From Mycetohabitans endofungorum (GTDB lineage: Bacteria > Pseudomonadota > Gammaproteobacteria > Burkholderiales > Burkholderiaceae): DNA of 64,000 bases. This document shows positions 56,463-64,000 of the stretch, one piece after another. The stretch spans positions 2,480,001 through 2,544,000 of the forward strand of contig NZ_CP132744.1 of assembly GCF_037477895.1 (NCBI RefSeq), given 5' to 3'. How positions within the stretch are numbered: the first letter of the stretch is position 1; every line of letters starts with the position of its first letter. The notes under the pieces are model-generated. The model was not told the DNA's origin. It saw nothing but the letters and a program-made list of their open reading frames with translations, and did no database searches. Made by a program: the position numbers and the translations under genes.

Positions 56463-56492
56463 ACGAGTTCCTTGTGTCCCGTGATGCGGGCC

Positions 56493-58759
<2,267 letters not shown>

Positions 58760-58999
58760 TCATCGATTTTGCCATTCAGTTGGTGTCAGCGTCTTCATGC
58801 TCAACGCGTGAATCTCCTCGCGCATGCGTTCGCCCAGCGCCGCATAGACAAGTTGGTGCCGCGCAATACTGCGCTTACCCTCGAATGCCGAGCTGACGAT
58901 CGTCGCGAAGAAGTGCTGGCCGTCGCCTTCGATGTCGATACGCTCGCACGGCAAGCCGGCTTCAATATATTCCTTGACTTGTTCCGGGGTAGGCAACAT
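58760..58999 (-). CDS. BolA family protein
   Basis: A 79-residue BolA-like protein that pairs with monothiol glutaredoxins to form [2Fe-2S] clusters. The helix-turn segment FEGKRSIARHQLVYAALGER contains the conserved His, and IHALSMKTLTPTEWQ ends the domain. The short N-terminus and Cys18 in GLPCERIDIEGDG fit the IbaG/YrbA type. The genome also has grxD at 4132, a likely partner (inference). Confidence 0.92.
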   Translation of the reverse strand: MLPTPEQVKEYIEAGLPCERIDIEGDGQHFFATIVSSAFEGKRSIARHQLVYAALGERMREEIHALSMKTLTPTEWQNR

Positions 59000-59077
59000 C
59001 GCAAGTCCCTCTCAGTATGCTTTCAATTGTGGGTCGCGACGCACGCCGGGCGCGACGCCTTGACCGATTCTCATGCT

Positions 59078-59833
59078 TCAATGACGCAGTTTGTACCCGC
59101 TCGCCAGCAAGCGTACCGCCAATGCCGCGACGGCGACGAAAAATCCCCCCACCACTGCTAGACTGGCAAGCGGCGCCACGTCGGACGCGCCGAAAAAGCC
59201 GAAGCGAAATCCGTCGATCATGTAGAAGAAAGGGTTCAGGCGCGATACGTGCCGCCACAGGTCCGGCAACGTATGCGTCGAATAAAACACGCCGGACAGG
59301 AACGTTAACGGCATGATCAGGAAATTCTGGAATGCCGCCAGTTGGTCGAACTTCTCGGCCCAGATCCCAGCGATCAGGCCCAGCGTGCCAAGGATCGCCG
59401 CGCCAAGCACGGCGAACGCGACAATATACAGCGGCGCGGAGAACGGCACCGGGATGAACGCAATGGTTACGACGAATACCCCCAGCCCGACAGTCAAGCC
59501 GCGCACGACCGAGGCCAGCACGTAGGCGCAGAACATCTCCCAGTGCGACAGCGGCGACAACAGGGCGAACACTAGGTTGCCGGTGACCTTGGACTGAATC
59601 AACGACGACGAGCTGTTCGCAAATGCATTTTGTAACACGCTCATCATAACCAGTCCCGGAATGAGGAAACTCGTGTACTCGACGCCAGGATAGACCTGGA
59701 CATGGCCACGCAACGCGTGGCCAAAGATAGTCAGGTACAACAACGCGGTCATCACCGGGGCCAGCACGGTCTGGAAGGCCACCTTCCAGAACCGCAGCAC
59801 TTCCTTATAGAACAGCGTCCTGAAGCCTGTCAT
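59078..59833 (-). CDS. ABC-2 type transporter permease
   Basis: A 251-residue inner-membrane protein with six hydrophobic segments and the ABC-2 hallmarks FLIPGLVMMSVLQNAFANSS and LIMPLTFLSGVFYSTHTLPD. It resembles YadH, a permease of unknown substrate. The gene overlaps its ATPase partner by 4 bp (59830-59833). Confidence 0.93.
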   Translation of the reverse strand: MTGFRTLFYKEVLRFWKVAFQTVLAPVMTALLYLTIFGHALRGHVQVYPGVEYTSFLIPGLVMMSVLQNAFANSSSSLIQSKVTGNLVFALLSPLSHWEMFCAYVLASVVRGLTVGLGVFVVTIAFIPVPFSAPLYIVAFAVLGAAILGTLGLIAGIWAEKFDQLAAFQNFLIMPLTFLSGVFYSTHTLPDLWRHVSRLNPFFYMIDGFRFGFFGASDVAPLASLAVVGGFFVAVAALAVRLLASGYKLRH

Positions 59834-60756
59834 GCCAGTCCCTCCACGACCTCGGGCGCATTCATGATCTGCACAAACACGTCTTCCAGATCGGCCTTAC
59901 GCACGTCGATCTCGTCGAACCGACAGCCGGCCGCACGGCATTGCGCAAGAATCGGCTCCACGTCGTCATACGAGTCCAGCCTCAACAGGTGCTGCCGACC
60001 CGCCGGATCGGGCGTGCCGACCGCCAGGGCCCGGACCTGCGCCGGCACCCCACCTGCGCTCACGCGCACGAACAACTGCAGTCCGGTGAAGCGCTGCAGC
60101 AACGCACCGGTGCGCTCCAGCGCAACCACCTCGCCACGGCGCAGCATGGCAATGCGGTCGCACAGCGCCTCGGCCTCTTCCAGGTAATGCGTGGTCAACA
60201 CGATCGTATGCCCTTCGCGGTTGAGCCGCGCGATGAATTTCCACAGCGTCTGGCGCAATTCCACGTCCACGCCTGCGGTCGGCTCATCCAGCACGATCAC
60301 CGGCGGCCGGTGCACGAGCGCCTGCGCGACCAGTACGCGCCGCTTCATTCCGCCGGACAACGCGCGCATGTTGACGTCCGCCTTCTCGGTCAGATCCAGA
60401 TTGGCCATCACCTCGTCGATCCAGTCGTCGTTGCGGGCCAAACCGAAATAGCCGGATTGAATGCGAAGGCATTCACGTACAGTAAAAAAGGGGTCGAACA
60501 CTAACTCTTGAGGCACCACGCCAAGCGCGCGCCGCGCACGCCTGAAGTCTGTGACGACATCGTGGCCCCGCACCGCGATCGATCCTTCGTCCGCGCGCGC
60601 CAGACCCGCAAGTATGCTGATCAGCGTCGTCTTGCCTGCGCCGTTGGGGCCGAGCAATCCGAAGAACTCGCCATCCTCGACGGTGAACGACACGCCTTTA
60701 AGCGCCTGCAAATCGCGATAGCGCTTCTTGACGTTGTGGATTTCTATGGCTGACAT
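59830..60756 (-). CDS. ABC transporter ATP-binding protein (YadG-like)
   Basis: From the ATG at 60756 (MSAIEIHNVKKRYRDLQALK) it has 308 residues. Walker A is GPNGAGKTT, signature LSGGMKRRVLVAQALV, Walker B VIVLDEPTAGVDVELR and the H-loop His in IVLTTHYLEEAEAL. It energises the ABC-2 permease encoded next. The pair sits between mlaB and bolA, as in many beta-proteobacteria. Confidence 0.94.
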   Translation of the reverse strand: MSAIEIHNVKKRYRDLQALKGVSFTVEDGEFFGLLGPNGAGKTTLISILAGLARADEGSIAVRGHDVVTDFRRARRALGVVPQELVFDPFFTVRECLRIQSGYFGLARNDDWIDEVMANLDLTEKADVNMRALSGGMKRRVLVAQALVHRPPVIVLDEPTAGVDVELRQTLWKFIARLNREGHTIVLTTHYLEEAEALCDRIAMLRRGEVVALERTGALLQRFTGLQLFVRVSAGGVPAQVRALAVGTPDPAGRQHLLRLDSYDDVEPILAQCRAAGCRFDEIDVRKADLEDVFVQIMNAPEVVEGLA

Positions 60757-60936
60757 GAGTGTGCGGCGCAACGGCGCCGGCAGAGTTTGCAGACCTGCCC
60801 GTGCAGGCTGCGCGGGCGGGCAATGGCCTATCGACGGCCTGGAAAACGCTTGATTATAGGCGAAGTCGGCGGGTCGCCGCGAGGGGGGCCGATTGGCCCC
60901 GTGGCCTACGCCGTCACCTGGAACAACGTGACAGCG

Positions 60937-61212
60937 TCAATGTCGGCGGGACAAAACCAGCGTCTGGACGCCGTAGGCTTGGGCAAGGCTGGCCAATCCG
61001 TCGGGCAGGTTCAGGATCGAGAACGATGCCGCGTGACGCACGCGAGCCGCACGTTGCCACGCCAGCAATACCGCCAACGCCGACGAATCGAATTGCTGCA
61101 GGCAGGCGCAATCCACGCCGGTCGCGCCGCCGGCGATATGGTTCAGGCCAACCTCGAGCACAGCGTTCGCCGTCGCGAACGTCAGGGCCTGCCCCGTTTC
61201 GAAGATTGTCAC
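60937..61212 (-). CDS. mlaB: MlaB, STAS-domain subunit of the Mla lipid transporter
   Basis: A 91-residue STAS protein that binds the MlaFE ABC complex in the cytosol. The STAS core reads GVDCACLQQFDSSALAVLLA and RHAASFSILNLPDGLASLAQ. The conserved phospho-acceptor region DSSALAV has Ser where Thr/Ser is expected. Its ATG overlaps the mlaC stop (ATGA), giving translational coupling. Confidence 0.9.
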   Translation of the reverse strand: MTIFETGQALTFATANAVLEVGLNHIAGGATGVDCACLQQFDSSALAVLLAWQRAARVRHAASFSILNLPDGLASLAQAYGVQTLVLSRRH

Positions 61213-61847
61213 GATGTGCTCTTGGCCGCGGTGGCCGGCGTATTTTTCTCCGATAGGTAGGTGATCAAGCCATCGATCCCGTGTTGCTGGATCTGTTCAT
61301 TGAACTGTTGCTGGTATGTTTGCACGAGCCACGCACCGGCGACATTCAAATCATAGACCCGCCAGCCATGGGCGGTCTTCTCCATCCGATAGTCGAGCTG
61401 GATCGGCCGACCATTGTTAATCACCGTCGAGCGTACGACGACGTCGGTATCGGTCGGCGCCGCACGCAGCGGCTGATATTGAATTTCCTGATTGCCGACC
61501 TGCGACAGCGCCCCGGAATAGGTCCGAATCAGCAGCATCTTGAATTGCTCGACAATCTGCTGCTGCTGTTGCGGCGTCGCGGTGCGCCAGTGCCGCCCCA
61601 TGACTAGACGCGTCGTCCTCGCAAAGTCGGTGTACGGCAGAATTTTTTGGTTAACAACCTGCGTGATCCGGTCAATGTCGCCGGCTTTGAGCGACGGGTC
61701 GGCGCGCACGATGCTCAGCACGTCGGTCGTTACCGATTTCAACAGCCCATCCGGTGTGCCTGTATCAATGGCCGGTGCTTCGGCAAACGAACCGGCACTG
61801 AACGACAGCAGCGTGGCAACGACGGGGATCAGTAAAAATTTTTTCAT
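61209..61847 (-). CDS. mlaC: MlaC, periplasmic phospholipid-binding protein
   Basis: A 212-residue soluble periplasmic protein that shuttles phospholipids between MlaA and MlaD. The signal peptide is clear (MKKFLLIPVVATLLSFSAGS, cleavage near FAEA). The Tgt2/MlaC fold shows KILPYTDFARTTRLVMGRHW, QQQIVEQFKMLLIRTYSGAL and the C-terminal GVWLVQTYQQQFNEQ-like block (here AGAWLVQTYQQQFNEQI). Confidence 0.94.
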   Translation of the reverse strand: MKKFLLIPVVATLLSFSAGSFAEAPAIDTGTPDGLLKSVTTDVLSIVRADPSLKAGDIDRITQVVNQKILPYTDFARTTRLVMGRHWRTATPQQQQQIVEQFKMLLIRTYSGALSQVGNQEIQYQPLRAAPTDTDVVVRSTVINNGRPIQLDYRMEKTAHGWRVYDLNVAGAWLVQTYQQQFNEQIQQHGIDGLITYLSEKNTPATAAKSTS

Positions 61848-61946
61848 TAACTCAGTCCTATCGATTGTTTCTTTCCGCTATGGTCAACGATCATCGAACA
61901 TTGGAGCGAATTGCGCAGTTCGAGTTTCCTTCACCGCGAAGCATAC

Positions 61947-62999
61947 TCACCTGAACCGAAGATTCGGGATGCTATAGGGACGGCCGCCGGGTGGAATCAT
62001 CTGCTGGCTTGGCACGTGCGTCTCCGACGCCAATCGCGCCGCAGCAGCATCCGGCTTGGCCGCGCCGGTCGGCTCCTGCCGTTGTAGGGCCGATGCCCCC
62101 TGCGCTGCGTCGGGCTGCGGTGCAGCGGCCGGTACAGGCGGTCGCGTCGCCGCGGGGTGGGCAGGGCCGGCGCCCGCAGTCTCAGCAGCCCCAACAGCTC
62201 CGGTAGCACCAACGGCCGCGCCGGCAGCCGGCGCACCTTCGGCGCCAGGCGTCGGTATGCCATCGTCAGTCGGGCCGGTGTCAGCGTCCGATTCATCGTC
62301 GTACGCGGGCGGCGGCGGATTGCCATCCGAAATCAGGTACTGGCGCCGTTGCAAATGGGCGTTGCGCACAAACGAGTACTTGTCGAGCGCCGCATTAGAC
62401 AGCAGGTCGGTCGCACCGAGCAGCGCCGCGCGCGTGCTGACAATGCGCACACCATATAACGTCGTGCGCAGCCAGATCGGACGCATGTAGGCAGTCAGGT
62501 CGCCCTGCCAGTCGACCAGCAGGCCTGCCGCGTCGCGCACGGTGCTAGGCCCGAGTAGTGGCAACACGAGGTACGGGCCGGGCGGCACACCATAGTGGCC
62601 CAACGTGACGCCGAAGTCCGACTGATGCTTCGGCAACCTGGCCTGGCTGGCAAAGTCGAACAGCCCGCCCAGCCCGAACGTGCTATTGATCGCCACGCGC
62701 ATGATGTCTTCCGTGCCCGCGGTGATCTTACCTTGCAACAAATTGTTGGCGGCGATATACACATCACCGATGTTCGAGAAGAAGCTCGACACACGATCGC
62801 GAACGAATAGGGGCAACGCCCAGTTATAGGCGCGCGCCACCGGCTTCATCGCCACGCGATCCAGCGTGTCGTTGAATTCGAACATCGTCCGGTTAAACCC
62901 TTCCAGCGGGTCTTGCTTCGACGGCGTCTTCACCGTTGCACAACCGCCCAGCGCTATCGCAGCAGCCGCGGCCACGACGGTGGCTCGCATCCTTGTCAT
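61947..62999 (-). CDS. mlaA: MlaA (VacJ), outer-membrane phospholipid lipoprotein
   Basis: A 350-residue lipoprotein (AAIALGGCATVKTPSKQDPL, lipobox near residue 19) that removes phospholipids from the outer leaflet of the outer membrane. The core has DPLEGFNRTMFEFNDTLDRV, FFSNIGDVYIAANNLLQGK and FGVTLGHYGVPPGPYLVLPL. An Ala/Pro/Gly-rich C-terminal tail of about 120 residues, ending PYSIPNLRFR, is longer than in E. coli MlaA. It lies between mlaD and mlaC. Confidence 0.94.
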   Translation of the reverse strand: MTRMRATVVAAAAAIALGGCATVKTPSKQDPLEGFNRTMFEFNDTLDRVAMKPVARAYNWALPLFVRDRVSSFFSNIGDVYIAANNLLQGKITAGTEDIMRVAINSTFGLGGLFDFASQARLPKHQSDFGVTLGHYGVPPGPYLVLPLLGPSTVRDAAGLLVDWQGDLTAYMRPIWLRTTLYGVRIVSTRAALLGATDLLSNAALDKYSFVRNAHLQRRQYLISDGNPPPPAYDDESDADTGPTDDGIPTPGAEGAPAAGAAVGATGAVGAAETAGAGPAHPAATRPPVPAAAPQPDAAQGASALQRQEPTGAAKPDAAAARLASETHVPSQQMIPPGGRPYSIPNLRFR

Positions 63000-63010
63000 T
63001 GTGCTTCCCC

Positions 63011-63553
63011 TCAGTGTGCCGTCGCGCTTGCCGGCGCGACTTGGATTTGAGATGCGCCAGGGCTAGCCGCGGCAGGCGCGGCCGACTTGCCCGCACCGGC
63101 ATCCGCCGCCTTGCTGTACAGGAATTGGCCGATCAGGTTTTCCAGCACGATCGCGGATTGCGTCATCGTGAGCGTGTCGCCATCCTTGAGCAGCTGTTCG
63201 TCGCCCCCTGGATCCAGGCCGATATACTGCTCGCCGAGCAGACCCGAGGTTAGGATCTTGGCCGACGAGTCCTTCGGAAACGTGTACTGCTTAAATACGT
63301 CGATCGTGACCAGTGCCTGGTAAGTCTGCGTATCGAACCCAATGCTCTGTACGCGGCCCACCGTCACGCCGGCGCTTTTGACCGCCGCGCGCGGCTTCAG
63401 TCCGCCGATGTTGTCGAATTTCATCTTCACCGAGTAGGTGGCTTGAAACGACAGCGAACTCATATTGCCAGCCTTGAGCGCCAGGAACAGCAGCGCCACA
63501 AAACCGAGCACCACGAACAAGCCGACCCAGAAGTCCAGAGCGTTTTTCTTCAT
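63011..63553 (-). CDS. mlaD: MlaD, MCE-domain lipid-transport protein
   Basis: A 180-residue inner-membrane protein (from ATG 63553, MKKNALDFWVGLFVVLGFVA) with one N-terminal helix and an MCE domain: VKMKFDNIGGLKPRAAVKSA, GVTVGRVQSIGFD and SAKILTSGLLGEQYIGLDPG. Six copies form the periplasmic hexamer on MlaFE. A two-codon longer start (63559) is possible. The Ala/Pro-rich end is typical. Confidence 0.95.
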   Translation of the reverse strand: MKKNALDFWVGLFVVLGFVALLFLALKAGNMSSLSFQATYSVKMKFDNIGGLKPRAAVKSAGVTVGRVQSIGFDTQTYQALVTIDVFKQYTFPKDSSAKILTSGLLGEQYIGLDPGGDEQLLKDGDTLTMTQSAIVLENLIGQFLYSKAADAGAGKSAAPAAASPGASQIQVAPASATAH

Positions 63554-63645
63554 CGTCATCCCATTGGAATAGCTATTACCGCTGCGTGCTACACGGGGAT
63601 CGCGCACGCAGTCGTGCCGGCACACCATAGCGCCGGGCCCATCCA

Positions 63646-64000
63646 TCAATTGAACATCAGCGCGGTCAGCAGAAAATCCAGCCCAAGTACCGCCAGCGAT
63701 GCGAATACGACCGTCTTGGTCGTCGCGCGCGACACGCCTTCGGGGGTCGGCTTGGCTTCATAGCCTTGGAACAGCGCGACGAAGGTCACCGCAAAACCGA
63801 ACACGACGCTCTTGATCACGCCGTTGCCGATGTCCTGCCGCAGGTCGACGCCCGATTGCATTTGGGACCAAAACGAGCCAGGGTCCACGCCGATCAATAT
63901 CACACCGACGAAATACCCGCCGACAATGCCGACCGCGCTGAAGATCGCCGCCAGGATCGGCATGGCGATCACGCCAGCCCAGAATCGCGGTGCGACGACG
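63646..64000 (-). CDS. mlaE: MlaE, lipid-transporter permease (partial, C-terminal part)
   Basis: The gene runs off the right edge; the visible 117 or so residues read [20 protein letters not shown] at the left and end [16 protein letters not shown]. The DUF140 permease signature [20 protein letters not shown] is present. MlaE forms the membrane channel of the MlaFEDB complex. The usual order mlaF-mlaE-mlaD implies mlaF just outside. Confidence 0.95.
   Translation of the reverse strand, partial: VVAPRFWAGVIAMPILAAIFSAVGIVGGYFVGVILIGVDPGSFWSQMQSGVDLRQDIGNGVIKSVVFGFAVTFVALFQGYEAKPTPEGVSRATTKTVVFASLAVLGLDFLLTALMFN

Overview
The window is a piece of a beta-proteobacterial chromosome of the Burkholderiaceae. 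The G+C-rich core gene order is typical of Burkholderia relatives (hemA-prfA-prmC-grxD-ubiX; hisGDC-B-HAFIE followed by tatABC; petABC-sspAB; mla genes). Three lasso-peptide precursors with GG(S/T)G-x-Y-x-E cores match what I remember of the mycetohabins. Together with widespread gene decay (gabT, marC, a TetR gene, an EAL gene), this suggests a Mycetohabitans-type endofungal symbiont (former Burkholderia rhizoxinica group). The genus assignment is inference.

Layout. 1-6.4 kb: tetrapyrrole and translation genes (hemA, prfA, prmC), grxD, ubiX and a CopD-like membrane protein. 6.5-17.7 kb: an APC permease, cspA, an Hsp70-like ATPase, a broken TetR gene, a DUF1415 protein, a methyltransferase, gabD with a decayed gabT, an omega-amino-acid transaminase and a sigma-54 activator. 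17.8-21.8 kb: an A/T-richer insert with an EAL remnant and a helicase/DUF2290 gene pair whose helicase is frameshifted. 21.8-32.8 kb: an NodT-MacB-MacA efflux operon, divergent from a lasso-peptide locus with three precursor genes, a fused B protein, C cyclase and D exporter. The first half of this locus is a tandem duplication that left a truncated B gene and a truncated macA. 33-40.4 kb: an accessory block with two paralogous F-box-like proteins (the second with a bipartite-NLS-like motif) around an IS3-family element, a TumE-type toxin-antitoxin pair and an integrase remnant, ending at a tRNA-Thr gene.

40.5-64 kb is core again: sspB, sspA, the cytochrome bc1 operon petABC, a Nif3-like protein, a DegS-type protease, tatABC, hinT, the histidine operon (interrupted by a decayed marC and a 23-copy heptamer repeat), murA, bolA, an ABC-2 export pair and the Mla lipid-asymmetry genes. 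mlaE runs off the right edge.

The strongest candidates for undescribed biology are the F-box-like protein pair (probable host-directed effectors), the recombining three-precursor lasso locus with conserved leader hairpins, and the helicase-DUF2290 pair. Core gene calls are secure. Remnants, promoters and hairpin functions are inferred from reading the sequence only.
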